From positions 96,206-160,205 of the forward strand of contig QQTG01000002.1 in the NCBI GenBank assembly GCA_003370465.1: a stretch of DNA of 64,000 nt, read 5' to 3'. Source of the stretch: Kangiella sp. HD9-110m-PIT-SAG07. GTDB lineage: Bacteria > Pseudomonadota > Gammaproteobacteria > Enterobacterales > Kangiellaceae. The notes below the pieces were generated by a model. That model worked only from the letters and a program-made list of their open reading frames with translations, ran no database searches and was not told the origin of the DNA. A program made the translations under genes and the position numbers. Below, piece after piece: positions 36,540-46,545 of this stretch (the stretch's first letter is position 1; each line of letters begins with the position of its first letter).

Positions 36540-37982
36540 ATGACAAGTATTATACAAACCGTCGAGAGTCACTTATTCAAAGAATCCGATCTTTCAGTTG
36601 ATGCTATTAAGCAAGCGGTGGAATCTATGAGCCGTTATCAGCAGGATTATGCCGATATTTTTGTACAAGAAGTTGTGATGGAATATTGGCAGTTAGAAGA
36701 CGGTTTAGTGAAAGACGCCAGCTTTAATTTAAACAAAGGTTTGGGTATTCGTAGTATCGATGGCGAGAAAACTGGCTTTGCGTACGCTAATCAATTTGAA
36801 TTAACAGCTTTAAATAACGCGTTAACTGCCGCTACCAGTATTAGTCGAGCTGGACAAACCAAGACAGTAAGCTTTAATCAAGCTCAACATAAGCCGAGCT
36901 TATATACCCATGAAAAAACACTAGGTGAAGTCGAGCAGTCGCATAAAATTGCGCTATTGCGTCAACTTGATGGAGCAGCAAGGCAACTTGATGAAAAGGT
37001 AAAGCAAGTCATCGTCAGTTTGTCGGCGGCAGATGAGAATATGTTGGTAGCCGGTATTGACGGCACTTTAGCTGCTGATGTTAGGCCAATGATTCGTTTA
37101 AACGTTACGGTGGTCGCCGAGCATGCTGGTCGTCGTGAGCGCGGTAGCGCAGGCATGGGAGGCCGGTACAACTGGCAGCATTTAATGTCCCTAGACTTAG
37201 ATGCGCTTGCTAAGAAAGCGGTTGATCAGGCTGTGGTGAATTTGGATGCAGTGGAAGCGCCAGCCGGAACCATGCCAGTGGTCTTAGGCAATGGTTGGCC
37301 TGGTGTTTTGTTACATGAAGCCGTGGGACATGGTTTAGAAGGCGATTTCAATCGTAAAGGCTCTTCGGCCTACGCAGGTCGGATCGGTGAAAAGGTCGCT
37401 TCGGATCTGTGTACGGTAGTTGATGACGGAACGCTTAAACAGCATCGAGGTTCTTTAAATGTCGATGATGAAGGAACGCCAACTCAGTCCAATATGTTGA
37501 TTGAGAACGGCGTGCTCAAGGGTTATATGCAAGATAAGCATAATGCACGACTGATGGGGCAAAGCCCGACAGGCAACGGCCGTCGAGAATCTTATGCCCA
37601 TTTACCGATGCCTCGTATGACGAATACTTTGATGTTAGGCGGCGAATCAGATCCTGAAGAAATTATTCGCAGCGTTAAAAAAGGTATCTATGCGCCTAAC
37701 TTTGCTGGAGGACAGGTTGATATCACCTCTGGCAACTTTGTATTTAGTGCGAGTGAAGCTTATTTGATTGAGGATGGTAAATTAACGGCACCGATAAAAG
37801 GGGCGACTTTAGCGGGCAATGGCCCAGAGGTTTTGAAGTACGCTAGCATGGTGGGTAATGATAGTCAGCTGGACCCAGGTATTGGAATCTGTGGTAAGGA
37901 TGGCCAGAGCGTTCCTGTGTGCGTGGGGCAGCCTACGTTAAAAGTCGATAAGCTAACGGTGGGCGGAACTCAGGCAGGCTAG
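36540..37982 (+). CDS. tldD: Metalloprotease TldD
   Basis: One half of the TldD/TldE zinc protease that trims unfolded or ribosomally made peptides. The metal-binding HExxxH motif is at residues 259-264 (HEAVGH). A late [17 protein letters not shown] segment supplies the conserved Cys. 480 aa is normal. Its partner pmbA (tldE) lies 632 bp further on, beyond the oppositely oriented yjgA. Confidence 0.96.
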   Translation: MTSIIQTVESHLFKESDLSVDAIKQAVESMSRYQQDYADIFVQEVVMEYWQLEDGLVKDASFNLNKGLGIRSIDGEKTGFAYANQFELTALNNALTAATSISRAGQTKTVSFNQAQHKPSLYTHEKTLGEVEQSHKIALLRQLDGAARQLDEKVKQVIVSLSAADENMLVAGIDGTLAADVRPMIRLNVTVVAEHAGRRERGSAGMGGRYNWQHLMSLDLDALAKKAVDQAVVNLDAVEAPAGTMPVVLGNGWPGVLLHEAVGHGLEGDFNRKGSSAYAGRIGEKVASDLCTVVDDGTLKQHRGSLNVDDEGTPTQSNMLIENGVLKGYMQDKHNARLMGQSPTGNGRRESYAHLPMPRMTNTLMLGGESDPEEIIRSVKKGIYAPNFAGGQVDITSGNFVFSASEAYLIEDGKLTAPIKGATLAGNGPEVLKYASMVGNDSQLDPGIGICGKDGQSVPVCVGQPTLKVDKLTVGGTQAG

Positions 37983-37983
37983 C

Positions 37984-38511
37984 TTAGCTTTGTTCATCGT
38001 GAAATTCAGCGTTATCTCTTAGGTAGCGATAGAGTTCACGTTGATACTTAGGTGGTTTGTTAAGTTGGAGTTCTTTAGCAGCGTTCCGCACTAACTGTCG
38101 CAACTGTTGGCGATCCAAGTTTGCAGCAACCTGTAGTAGCTCAAATGTTGCGTCATCACCTTCATCAAGCAGTCGGTTACGCCAATGTTCACACAACTTT
38201 TCGCGTTGAACCTCTAAAGTGTGTTGCTGATTATCGAGCACTAGCTGTTGTTCAATGGCCTCGACGTCTTCATTACGCAGGAGTTTTCCGATGTACTTGA
38301 TGTGGCGTTTTAGGCCCGTGTGATGATTGATCTTTGGAATTTCGTTAAGAGCGTGTTTCAAAACGTCAGAAATAGGAAGCACCTGCCATTGTGGTTTCGG
38401 CAGTTTGCTTAGACGCTGACCGAGTGCTGTCAGCTCTAGTAGTTCTTTTTTGACTTGTGACTTGGACTTATTTTGGTCTAAGTCATTGTGCTCATCAAAT
38501 TGATCAGTCAT
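37984..38511 (-). CDS. yjgA: Ribosome-associated protein YjgA (DarP)
   Basis: DUF615 protein that helps late 50S assembly, 175 aa and highly charged. SKSQVKKELLELTALGQRLSKLP and the C-terminal LNKPPKYQRELYRYLRD are typical. It converges on tldD with only 1 nt between the stops and is divergent from pmbA. The tldD-yjgA-pmbA cluster is common in gammaproteobacteria. Confidence 0.92.
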   Translation of the reverse strand: MTDQFDEHNDLDQNKSKSQVKKELLELTALGQRLSKLPKPQWQVLPISDVLKHALNEIPKINHHTGLKRHIKYIGKLLRNEDVEAIEQQLVLDNQQHTLEVQREKLCEHWRNRLLDEGDDATFELLQVAANLDRQQLRQLVRNAAKELQLNKPPKYQRELYRYLRDNAEFHDEQS

Positions 38512-38613
38512 GGAATCGGTTGGTTACTGGATTTTCGTTTATGATAACGTTTTCCTGTGGTGAGTGGTAGCGAGTAAATAGTAAATTAATTATTGATGTA
38601 AAGGGTGAATCGA

Positions 38614-39984
38614 TTGACTCAACGTAATAATGAACAATTAACTTTAGCGCAAATTGCAGAACAGCAGGAGCAAACTGCTGACACTATGAAGAAAATCTCT
38701 GAGTTAGTGTTAAGCCGAGCGAAAACAGCGGGCGCCGACGATGCTGAAGTTTGGAGTTATAACACCATAGGTAATAGCGTCGAGGTTAGAAATAATGATC
38801 TGGAAACTCTTGAGTTTAATCAAGATAGCCACCTTGGAATAAATGTTTACTTTGAGCAACGTAAAGGCACGGTTTCGATTAACGATTTAACCGAAACAGC
38901 AGCACTTCAAGGGCTTGAGGCGGCTTGTAATATTGCTAAATTCACTGAGCCTGATCCCTATGCTGGGCTCGTTGAGGCAGCACGCATGGCTTCTGAGTTT
39001 CGAGATCTGTCATTAGACCACCCGTCTAGCTTAACGATTGATGAGATGGTTGAGTCGGCAAAAGTTGCAGAGTCAGTCGCATTGAAAAGTCAGCACATTA
39101 AGCAATCGGAAGGTGCCAACTGTTACAGCCACCGTTCGGTTTCTTGTTATGCCAATAGCCATGACTTTTGCGGTTTTAATAAAACTACTCGCTACAGCCT
39201 TTCTAATATACTGATTGGCGAAACCGATAAAGGGATGCTTCGAGACGGTTACTACACATTGGGCCGAGAGTTTAGAGACTTGCTATCACCGGAAGCAGTA
39301 GGTAAAGAGGCTTCACAGAGGATCCAGCGTAAACTAAAGCAAGGTTCATGTAGCTCTGGCAAGTATCCGGTGGTATTTAGCCCGGAAGTTGCTCGAGGTT
39401 TATGGTCGCACTTGTTCGGTGCTTTAAAAGGCGGCGCGCTTTATCAGCGTTCCTCGTTTATGCTAGATAAGCTCGGTGAATCAGTTTTGCCCAAGGATAT
39501 TTCTATCATAGAGGATCCTTTTATTCTGAAAGGGTTGGGCAGTTCTAATTACGATAGCGATGGGGTGGCGACAGCTAAAAGAACGATTGTTGACCAAGGA
39601 AAACTAGACGGCTACTTCCTTAGCGGCTATTCGGCACGACGACTTGGGATGGAAGCGACCGGCAATGCTGGCGGGATCCATAATATATTGGTTGAGTCGT
39701 CGAAACAGTCTCTCGATTCTATTTTAAAGCAGCTAGGTACGGGTCTTCTAGTGACCGAAGTTATGGGGCAGGGGGTTAATATCGTTACCGGTAACTACTC
39801 ACGTGGCGCTAGCGGTTTCTGGTTTGAGAACGGTGAAATTCAGCATTATGTTCAAGAAATCACCATTGCTGGTAATTTGGAGCAGATGTTTCAATCAATA
39901 GTCGCTGTCGGCGATGATTTAGACATGCGCTCAAGCATCTTAACTGGCTCAGTAGCTATCGACAGTATGACGATAGCTGTTTAA
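38614..39984 (+). CDS. pmbA: Metalloprotease PmbA/TldE
   Basis: Non-catalytic partner of TldD in the TldD/E protease. GIHNILVESS, MGQGVNIVTGNYSRGASGFWFENG and the final EITIAGNLEQMF are family hallmarks. Start choice: TTG 38614 lies 8 nt after AAGGG (38601-38605). An in-frame GTG at 38605 sits directly on that site and is less likely; it would add three residues. The product is 456 aa with a short N-terminal extension over E. coli. Confidence 0.92.
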   Translation: MTQRNNEQLTLAQIAEQQEQTADTMKKISELVLSRAKTAGADDAEVWSYNTIGNSVEVRNNDLETLEFNQDSHLGINVYFEQRKGTVSINDLTETAALQGLEAACNIAKFTEPDPYAGLVEAARMASEFRDLSLDHPSSLTIDEMVESAKVAESVALKSQHIKQSEGANCYSHRSVSCYANSHDFCGFNKTTRYSLSNILIGETDKGMLRDGYYTLGREFRDLLSPEAVGKEASQRIQRKLKQGSCSSGKYPVVFSPEVARGLWSHLFGALKGGALYQRSSFMLDKLGESVLPKDISIIEDPFILKGLGSSNYDSDGVATAKRTIVDQGKLDGYFLSGYSARRLGMEATGNAGGIHNILVESSKQSLDSILKQLGTGLLVTEVMGQGVNIVTGNYSRGASGFWFENGEIQHYVQEITIAGNLEQMFQSIVAVGDDLDMRSSILTGSVAIDSMTIAV

Positions 39985-40015
39985 AAGAAAACTGTCTTTA
40001 AAATCAGTTTGGTGA

Positions 40016-41395
40016 TTAACCAAAGAAATAAGTCGCCAAACCTAGCAGCGCAAAGAATCCAGCAACGTCAGTTACGGTGGTCAATACGACACCGCCGGCG
40101 ATAGCAGGATCGATATTTAACTTCTTCAAAATCAATGGGATACTAGCCCCGCTGAGTACCCCAGTTACTAGATTGAATAACATGGCGCCGCCGATGGTAA
40201 TGGCGAGATGCATGTGGTTAATGCCGGACTCTTTGTAATACGAGAAGGCATAGACAAGCGTGGATATGGTCAGAGCCCAAATTACGCCGTTGATAACACT
40301 CACGGCCAATTCTTTCTTCAGTAAGTAAGACTGATTACCATCGCTGATATGGCCGAGTGACATACCCCGAATGACCAGCGTTAAGGTTTGGGTTCCTGCG
40401 ATACCTCCCATGCTAGGTACGATGGGTAGCAATACAGCGAGGAGAGTGACTTTACCGATAGTTTCTTCGAATAGACCAATTACTAACGCTGCCAAGATAA
40501 CGGTCAGTAGATTAATACCGAGCCAAATGGCACGTTTTCGAGCAGTGATCATGATTGGACCAAAGGTATCTTCAAGCTCATCCAAACCCGCCATCGACAT
40601 TAGCGAGTGATCCGCTTCTTCACGGATAACATCAACCACGTCATCAATGGTGATACGGCCTAGCAGTCGCCCTTCTTCATCCAGCACTGGCGCTGAAACT
40701 AAATCGTGGCGTTCGAAGATTTGAGCAACCTCAGTATCCTGCATATCCGCTGGGATGGTGAACATTTCTTCGTCCACAATTTGTGTAATGGAGGTGTCAG
40801 GATCACATGTCAGAATTGCACTGATTGGCACTGAGCCAATTAAGACATCGCGTGAATTGACGACGTAAAGGTGATCCGTGTTAGGCGGCATATTACCGCG
40901 AATGCGCAAATAACGAAGAACGACTTCGACAGAAACTCGTGGACGAATCATGATGGTATCGATATTCATCAAACCACCAGCCGTATCTTCTGGATAAGTC
41001 AAAGCGTGCTCAATTAATGCACGGTTTTGCTCATCCAAAAGCCGCAACACTTGATTGCTGACGTTATGCGATAGATCGCCCAGAATGTCTACGACGTCAT
41101 CGGTATCCAGATCGGCGAGAGCATTTGCCAGCTCTTGTGGCTGCATGTTCTCGATGAAGTTTTGACGAATTTCGTCGTTGAGATGTTGTAGAACATCACC
41201 TTCACGCTCTTTATCGAGCAATTGCCAGATAACGTTACGCACACGAGGCGGCGTTGATTCGAGAAGGTGTGCAATGTCCGCGGAGTGAAGCTCTTCCAGT
41301 AAATTTCGAACGGGTATTAAGTGACCACTATCAAGTGCAGAATTAAGAAGCTGTAGCTGTTCTTGACGAGTCTGGTTGTTCTGATTCTCAGCCAT
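40016..41395 (-). CDS. mgtE: Magnesium transporter MgtE
   Basis: Mg2+ channel with cytosolic gating domains. The N-terminal helical MgtE-N domain (about 20-125) has ALADLDTDDVVDILGDL, followed by two CBS domains (about 130-255) and five membrane helices (about 285-459). The pore segment PIVPSMGGIAGTQTLTL is conserved. 459 aa is normal. It stands alone between pmbA (converging) and rapZ. Confidence 0.95.
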   Translation of the reverse strand: MAENQNNQTRQEQLQLLNSALDSGHLIPVRNLLEELHSADIAHLLESTPPRVRNVIWQLLDKEREGDVLQHLNDEIRQNFIENMQPQELANALADLDTDDVVDILGDLSHNVSNQVLRLLDEQNRALIEHALTYPEDTAGGLMNIDTIMIRPRVSVEVVLRYLRIRGNMPPNTDHLYVVNSRDVLIGSVPISAILTCDPDTSITQIVDEEMFTIPADMQDTEVAQIFERHDLVSAPVLDEEGRLLGRITIDDVVDVIREEADHSLMSMAGLDELEDTFGPIMITARKRAIWLGINLLTVILAALVIGLFEETIGKVTLLAVLLPIVPSMGGIAGTQTLTLVIRGMSLGHISDGNQSYLLKKELAVSVINGVIWALTISTLVYAFSYYKESGINHMHLAITIGGAMLFNLVTGVLSGASIPLILKKLNIDPAIAGGVVLTTVTDVAGFFALLGLATYFFG

Positions 41396-41523
41396 AGCCG
41401 TTGCCTCGTTAGTGGTTGATTTTACTGCTTATTCTAACGTAGGTGTTATACCCAAGCAACTTGTAAATCCTAGGCCCCAGAGCTTTTCAAGGTGCTAGGC
41501 ATGCTTATTAAAATACAGTAAGT

Positions 41524-42372
41524 TTACATCTGATTGAGTCTGATATGCTCGACTGAAATGTTGGGGTAGTGCTGTTTTAAGTAGCGGCCAAGTGTTTCGA
41601 CCATGTAGACCGAGCGGTGTCGTCCGCCAGTACAGCCGATTGCGCAGGTAAAGTAACTTCTGTCTTGCTTACTAAACTCTGGAATCCAAGTGGTCAGGAA
41701 GACTTTTAGCTGCCATGTGTACTCCATCACCATAGAGCTTGAAGAGAGATACTCTTCGATTTCTTTATCTTTACCAGTAAAGTCACGAAGCTCTTCAATC
41801 CAGTAAGGATTTGGTAAGCAGCGGACATCAAAGACAAAGTCTGCGTCTTTTGGCGCACCGTGTTTAAAGCCGAATGAGACTAAGCGAATATCCATTTGAG
41901 GGGCTTTATTTGAACTTACGCGCTCCCGTACTCGTTCGCGAAGGTCATGGGGCGTTAACTCTGAAGTATTGATGACTAGGTCTGCCAGAGCTCTGACTGG
42001 CGCCAGCAATTGATTTTCTTCGTTAATCGCATCGCGCAGAGAATAGCCCTGCTTCGTCAGAGGGTGTCTGCGGCGTGTTTCACTAAAGCGTTTGAGTAAG
42101 ACGTTTTCATCGGCATCAATAAATAAAATACGCGCATGGGGCGCAGTATCTTTAATTTTCTCCATTTCACCAGAGAAATTTTGCAGATCTGATGGGTTTC
42201 GGGCATCCACACTGATGGCTATCAGCTCACTTTTTAGGATGTGATCATTGATCACATTTAGGGTTAAACTAAGCGGCAGATTATCAATGCAGTAGTAGCC
42301 AGCATCTTCTAATGCTTTGAGTACAACAGATTTTCCTGACCCCGATCGTCCGCTGACAATAACAAGTTTCAC
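41524..42372 (-). CDS. rapZ: RNase adapter protein RapZ
   Basis: P-loop protein that in E. coli guides RNase E to the GlmZ small RNA and so controls glucosamine 6-phosphate synthesis. Walker A GRSGSGKS is at residues 8-15. The C-terminal CAIGCTGGRHRSVYM signature is present. 282 aa matches the family. It overlaps ptsN by 4 nt. The HPr-like gene that often follows rapZ is absent here; mgtE lies next. Confidence 0.95.
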   Translation of the reverse strand: MKLVIVSGRSGSGKSVVLKALEDAGYYCIDNLPLSLTLNVINDHILKSELIAISVDARNPSDLQNFSGEMEKIKDTAPHARILFIDADENVLLKRFSETRRRHPLTKQGYSLRDAINEENQLLAPVRALADLVINTSELTPHDLRERVRERVSSNKAPQMDIRLVSFGFKHGAPKDADFVFDVRCLPNPYWIEELRDFTGKDKEIEEYLSSSSMVMEYTWQLKVFLTTWIPEFSKQDRSYFTCAIGCTGGRHRSVYMVETLGRYLKQHYPNISVEHIRLNQM

Positions 42373-42878
42373 GAAGCTTCATCCTTAGTGCTATATTCTT
42401 TAATGGCGTGTTCAATGATATCAAATAATGCTTCATTATTGTGAGCATTTCGGATTTGGGCACATAACGTTTTGTTATCAAAGATGGCTTTAATAAGTTC
42501 AATTCCCTTTAGCTCTCTAAAATCTAAGTCCTGTGGAATCAATAAAGCGAAAATAATATCCACGTTTTCTTTGTCAGAAGCGAAGAAATCAACGCCTTCT
42601 TCATCTAGGGTAGCTAAAATGGCGACAGGCTGCTCGCATGATTCCAAGCGACCATGAGGCAGGGCGATGCCGTGACCAATCGCAGTGCACCCCAGCTGCT
42701 CTCGCTCGGTAAACGCCTGCAGAATTTCAAATGAAACGAGCTCTGGATCATCTTTGCTGAAGAGATTCGCTATCGCCTGTAAAGCTTTCTTTCTACTTGT
42801 GGCTTGTAGCCCGAGCAAGCATCGCTCTGGTGCAATCGTATCTAGTATGTGAATTTGTCGGGTCTTTGGCTCGCTCAT
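42369..42878 (-). CDS. ptsN: PTS IIA-Ntr (nitrogen regulatory) protein PtsN
   Basis: Phosphotransfer protein that regulates potassium and nitrogen or stress responses without transporting sugar. The phosphorylated His is H75 in GIALPHGRL. 169 aa is usual. It overlaps rapZ by 4 nt, so the two are coupled. A terminator upstream separates the pair from hpf. No rpoN is found in this cluster. Confidence 0.94.
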   Translation of the reverse strand: MSEPKTRQIHILDTIAPERCLLGLQATSRKKALQAIANLFSKDDPELVSFEILQAFTEREQLGCTAIGHGIALPHGRLESCEQPVAILATLDEEGVDFFASDKENVDIIFALLIPQDLDFRELKGIELIKAIFDNKTLCAQIRNAHNNEALFDIIEHAIKEYSTKDEAS

Positions 42879-42966
42879 AAAATATCTCTACTAGGAGCTG
42901 TTATCCAGCTAGACATCAAAAGTACTCAATATCGTTTCATGGAACACTTTTTAACAACACTGGGCG

Positions 42967-42998
42967 GAAAAAAGCCTCAGCCCTATGGGTTGAGGCTA
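42967..42998 (-). terminator. Intrinsic terminator after hpf
   Basis: AGCCTCAGCCC (42973-42983) pairs with GGGTTGAGGCT (42987-42997) with one G-U pair, and the minus strand continues with TTTTTTCC. It would end hpf transcription before ptsN-rapZ. Confidence 0.85.
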
Positions 42999-43127
42999 AA
43001 ATAAGATGACTCTTTCATCACAAGCGTAGTGCTAGTTGTTGATTCAGAGTGATTAAATTTTAACATCATACGCCTCGATTGACGATATTTTAGACACAAC
43101 AGAGGCGCTTGATAATTACATAAGGTT

Positions 43128-43415
43128 CTAATGACGAGTCATTTTCTCCTTATGCTTTATGACTTGACGGTCTAACTTATCAATTAATAGATCAATCGCG
43201 GCGTACATATCCTCCGACTCGCTGTTAGCGAAAATTTCAGCACCATTAACGTGTACAGTCGCTTCAGCGATTTGACGGATTTTTTCAACACTTAAAATGA
43301 CGTACACATTATTAATATGGTCGAAGTGTCTTTCGAGTTTAGCGAACTTCTCGTCGACGAATTCTTTTAGTGGGTCTGTTATATCTAAATGACGCCCTGT
43401 TAGATTGATTTGCAT
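43128..43415 (-). CDS. hpf: Short ribosome hibernation promoting factor
   Basis: Binds the 30S decoding site and promotes 100S ribosome dimers in stationary phase. ATG 43415 (MQINLTGRHLDIT) has AAGGAAAG upstream. The 95-aa length marks the short HPF type. It retains VHVNGAEIFANSESEDMYAA and the basic end. It lies near lptB and ptsN, as in most gammaproteobacteria, but without rpoN between. Confidence 0.95.
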   Translation of the reverse strand: MQINLTGRHLDITDPLKEFVDEKFAKLERHFDHINNVYVILSVEKIRQIAEATVHVNGAEIFANSESEDMYAAIDLLIDKLDRQVIKHKEKMTRH

Positions 43416-43899
43416 AATAAACTTTCCTTCTATCATTAATTTAATGGATAAATGTAATCACACGTGGTGAGTTACGGAGTCTAAGGTGGGAAGGTTCCAC
43501 ACGCAGACAGGAATGTAATAATTGAATTACTGAAGGTATGACGTTGATAATTTTTGATAGTTCACCTCCTAGGTTAGGTTGGAGAAAACTGTGGTAGAAA
43601 AGCTGTGTTGAAAGAAACTTAGGGGTAACCGAGTTTGGCTTAAACAAATTCTTTGGTTTTGAGCTAAACCAAATGAGAAGGGAGTTGAGTTGTAGGCGTT
43701 TAATTGTTGCCACGTAAGCCAATGGTTTCCTTTTATATTACCCTTTAATTACAAGTTACCTTGAGATGCATCATCTTGCAAGGCTTATTATTTATCTGGG
43801 GATTAGGAAACTATTTTCAATGGCTTGATGGATATTATCTATGGAATACAACCAGCTTTGGCTGGTTGTAGCGGGTCAAAAATGATCTGAATGTTAGGC
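43416..43899. other. Gene-free gap where rpoN is usually found
   Basis: 484 bp between lptB and hpf. The longest reading frame here (43441-43722, minus) has no start with a ribosome site and shows no resemblance to RpoN or another family I know. A 10-bp hairpin at 43847-43870 lies next to the lptB end. The rest probably holds the hpf promoter and leader. Confidence 0.6.
43847..43870 (-). terminator. Hairpin after lptB (weak terminator)
   Basis: TACAACCAGC (43847-43856) pairs perfectly with GCTGGTTGTA (43861-43870) around TTTG. It lies 30 nt past the lptB stop. Only a weak T-rich stretch follows on the minus strand, so termination may be partial. Confidence 0.5.
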
Positions 43900-44625
43900 T
43901 TACATTTTAAAGTGTTCACCGAGATATCGCTGTCTAACTACTGGATTTTCAAGAATCGTGTCCGTATCGCCATCGGCAATGATGCTACCGCTATCAACAA
44001 TGTATGCTCGTTCACAAACATCTAAGGTTTCACGAACATTATGGTCAGTAATCAAAACACCAAGCCCGCGGTCTTTCAGTTGCATGATAATACTTTTGAT
44101 TTCAATGACTGAAATAGGGTCGACACCAGCAAAAGGTTCGTCTAATAAGATGAACTTAGGATCATTAGCTAAGGCACGAGCAATTTCGACTCTACGTCGC
44201 TCACCGCCGGATAAACTCATCCCTAGGCTGAGACGAATATGTTCAATGTGGAATTCAGCCAATAACTCATCCAGCTTTTCTTCACGCTGTTGCTCATTCA
44301 AATCTTTACGAAGTTGCAGAATGGCCATGATGTTATCTTGAACCGATAACTTTCTAAAAATTGAGGCTTCTTGAGGAAGATAGCCGATGCCTTTTTTCGC
44401 ACGGGCGTGCATAGCTGCGCCTGTGATATCTTCATCGGCTAAGAAAATCTGCCCTGCATCTGACGGCACTAGTCCTACGATCATGTAAAAAGAAGTGGTT
44501 TTTCCAGCACCGTTAGGGCCTAGAAGTCCTACAATCGAGCCTTGGTCGACTTCAAGCGAAACGCTTTCAACAACTTTGCGAGTTTTGTAACTCTTAGCGA
44601 GGTTTTGTGCTTTTAAAGACGTCAT
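43900..44625 (-). CDS. lptB: LPS export ABC transporter ATPase LptB
   Basis: Cytoplasmic ATPase of the LptB2FGC complex that pulls LPS from the inner membrane. Walker [13 protein letters not shown], signature LSGGERRR and Walker [13 protein letters not shown] are in order. 241 aa and the terminal YLGEHFKM are typical. It follows lptA by 2 nt. Confidence 0.97.
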   Translation of the reverse strand: MTSLKAQNLAKSYKTRKVVESVSLEVDQGSIVGLLGPNGAGKTTSFYMIVGLVPSDAGQIFLADEDITGAAMHARAKKGIGYLPQEASIFRKLSVQDNIMAILQLRKDLNEQQREEKLDELLAEFHIEHIRLSLGMSLSGGERRRVEIARALANDPKFILLDEPFAGVDPISVIEIKSIIMQLKDRGLGVLITDHNVRETLDVCERAYIVDSGSIIADGDTDTILENPVVRQRYLGEHFKM

Positions 44626-44627
44626 TA

Positions 44628-45455
44628 TTATTGTGTGCCTTCTTCTAGCTGCTGTTTATCCTGTGACTCAGTGGTTTCTTCAGAGTTTTTGTTGCTATCA
44701 TCACTTACCGGCTCAGCTTCTAACGCCTGCTCGGTTTCTGTCTTCTCTTGGCTAGGTTCCTCCTGCCAGTAAAACTCCGTAACCACTTGTTGTGAGCCGT
44801 CGGAGCCTTGGTCAGCTGAGATTCGTTTGGTTTGTCCATCATAAGTTAACAGCGCCGCAGAGGTATTAGAAGAGCCTTGGCTGAGATTAACAGAGCCTAC
44901 CAGCTGCGTTTTACGGTCTTTGCCGTTAGAACGTAGGGTATCGGCGACAGCGGTAATTTTAGTTTGATTCGGCTGCTTAAGTATAAACTTCGTCGGGTTA
45001 CCGGTCAGAACGAAACTAAAGCCATTAGTAATACGTTGGTTGGCACGTAAACGATTACCTATCAAGGTTAATGTATCTTGAGTGGAGCTTTGTACGATTT
45101 GAATATTGCCATCAGCCGCTAACTCGCCAGTTATCTGCTCATAGCTGATACTCGGTGCCTCGATATCAGTGGTTTCGCCAAATTCGTCAATATAGTGAAT
45201 TTTAACAGGGCTGCCTTCCGCGGTAATGGTGCCTGCATCTTCGCCTTGCTTGATCAGCTTATCGGCGTGGATGGTCATTTTGCCATGCTCGTAAACAACA
45301 TTGTTTTCGTAAACGATGGTTGCTGTTTCTTTAGAGGCGTCAAGATAAGAGTTATCAGCTTTTAAGCGAGACTTCTCAAATTGCGCAGCAGTCAATGATT
45401 GGCTCAGTAGTAGGCCAACAGAAGACAATATCAGTAAATGAATTAACGTTTTCAT
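44628..45455 (-). CDS. lptA: LPS transport periplasmic protein LptA with acidic tail
   Basis: Periplasmic bridge protein that carries LPS between LptC and LptD. It has a signal peptide (about 1-23, ending LTAA) and an OstA/LptA beta-jellyroll core with [10 protein letters not shown] and [18 protein letters not shown]. The 275 aa exceed the E. coli length (185) because of a low-complexity tail rich in Glu, Gln, Ser and Asp from about residue 230. It overlaps lptC by 4 nt. Confidence 0.92.
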   Translation of the reverse strand: MKTLIHLLILSSVGLLLSQSLTAAQFEKSRLKADNSYLDASKETATIVYENNVVYEHGKMTIHADKLIKQGEDAGTITAEGSPVKIHYIDEFGETTDIEAPSISYEQITGELAADGNIQIVQSSTQDTLTLIGNRLRANQRITNGFSFVLTGNPTKFILKQPNQTKITAVADTLRSNGKDRKTQLVGSVNLSQGSSNTSAALLTYDGQTKRISADQGSDGSQQVVTEFYWQEEPSQEKTETEQALEAEPVSDDSNKNSEETTESQDKQQLEEGTQ

Positions 45456-46006
45456 AGTTCTTCGGAAACAACCTGAGATTTAAATTCTATAGTATTGGAT
45501 TTTAGGTCAGCACGCATACCTTTTGCGGTCTGACGGAAAATAGTGTTGTTCAGCTCAACTTCTGAGTCGGTAAATGCCGTTTGAGTCGTGAAGTCGACTT
45601 TTAGCTTGGGCATCGATAGGGTCATAGGAGGCTGCGATTCTTTTGAGTTCATGGTGATTTGAACGTTACCACTGAGCTCCAACTGCTCGCTTAATTCGTT
45701 ATTGACTGCATGCTTCGCTGAAACGCGCCAATCTTGGTCCGGGGACATCATTGAAAATTCTGGTTTTTCCAATCGAGTTTGCATGATGTCTTTGAAGTGT
45801 GATGTTTTGTCACTGGTAAACTTGCGAACACGTTCGCCGTCAGTATTAAATTCTAACGTAGCAGTGTTAACAAGATAGTAATCTGGGTTGCTATTTGCTT
45901 CGACAAAATCAGGTTTTCGTTCAACGGAACTATCCCATAAGAAAGCCACCACAAAAGCTGCTGGTACGAGTAACCATACAATCTGGCGACCTTTGAGGAA
46001 TTTCAT
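45452..46006 (-). CDS. lptC: LPS export protein LptC
   Basis: Bitopic inner membrane protein that hands LPS from LptFG to LptA. It has an N-terminal membrane helix (about 8-25) and a periplasmic LptC domain. ATG 46006 overlaps the kdsC stop (TAATG) and has GGAG 9 nt upstream, so it is preferred over TTG 46012. The protein is 184 aa. Confidence 0.92.
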   Translation of the reverse strand: MKFLKGRQIVWLLVPAAFVVAFLWDSSVERKPDFVEANSNPDYYLVNTATLEFNTDGERVRKFTSDKTSHFKDIMQTRLEKPEFSMMSPDQDWRVSAKHAVNNELSEQLELSGNVQITMNSKESQPPMTLSMPKLKVDFTTQTAFTDSEVELNNTIFRQTAKGMRADLKSNTIEFKSQVVSEEL

Positions 46007-46545
46007 TAACAATACTCCTGATGAAGCTGCTCAAGCAAACTTTTGCTTTCAAGTATCAAGTCCGTGATTTCGCGCACGGCGCCGAAACCACCGTTATGGT
46101 GGGTTATCCAGTCCGCTTTTTGGCGCACGAACCAGTGCCCATCAGCTACTGTAACACCCAGGCCTGAACGTTGCATTAACGGCAAATCGGGTAGGTCATC
46201 GCCGACATGGCAAACTTGGCTCGCCTCCAAGGAAAGAGTGTCGCACAGCTCTTCGTAAGCAGCGACTTTGTCCGCTTGGCCTTGGTAACAGTGTTTTATG
46301 CTGAGTTCACGGCAACGCTTTTCGACGATCTCTGAGCGGCGTCCTGTGATGATGGCGACTTCTACCTTGTGCTTCATTAGGCTTTTCAGACCAAGCCCAT
46401 CTTTAATATTAAAGGTTTTTAATTCTTCGCCTTGATTACCAATAATAACTTGGCCATTACTCAAGACTCCATCAACGTCGCAGATAAGTAATTTGATATT
46501 ACGCGCTTTGCGCAATAATTCTTCAGAATAGCTCGGCTTTGTCAT
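46006..46545 (-). CDS. kdsC: 3-deoxy-D-manno-octulosonate 8-phosphate phosphatase KdsC
   Basis: HAD phosphatase that makes Kdo for LPS. The nucleophile motif is LLICDVDGVLSNG (Asp pair), followed by ITGR and the VGDDLPDLPLM metal motif. 179 aa is the family length. It overlaps both neighbours by one or a few bases in the kdsD-kdsC-lptC order. Confidence 0.95.
   Translation of the reverse strand: MTKPSYSEELLRKARNIKLLICDVDGVLSNGQVIIGNQGEELKTFNIKDGLGLKSLMKHKVEVAIITGRRSEIVEKRCRELSIKHCYQGQADKVAAYEELCDTLSLEASQVCHVGDDLPDLPLMQRSGLGVTVADGHWFVRQKADWITHHNGGFGAVREITDLILESKSLLEQLHQEYC

Noticed and set aside
37982..37984. Possible terminator between converging tldD and yjgA
   Set aside because: The stops are 1 nt apart and no hairpin with T-run was seen.
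43441..43722. 93-codon open frame on the minus strand as an rpoN remnant or gene
   Set aside because: No resemblance to RpoN in any part I compared, a TTG start without a ribosome site, and a composition unlike neighbouring genes.
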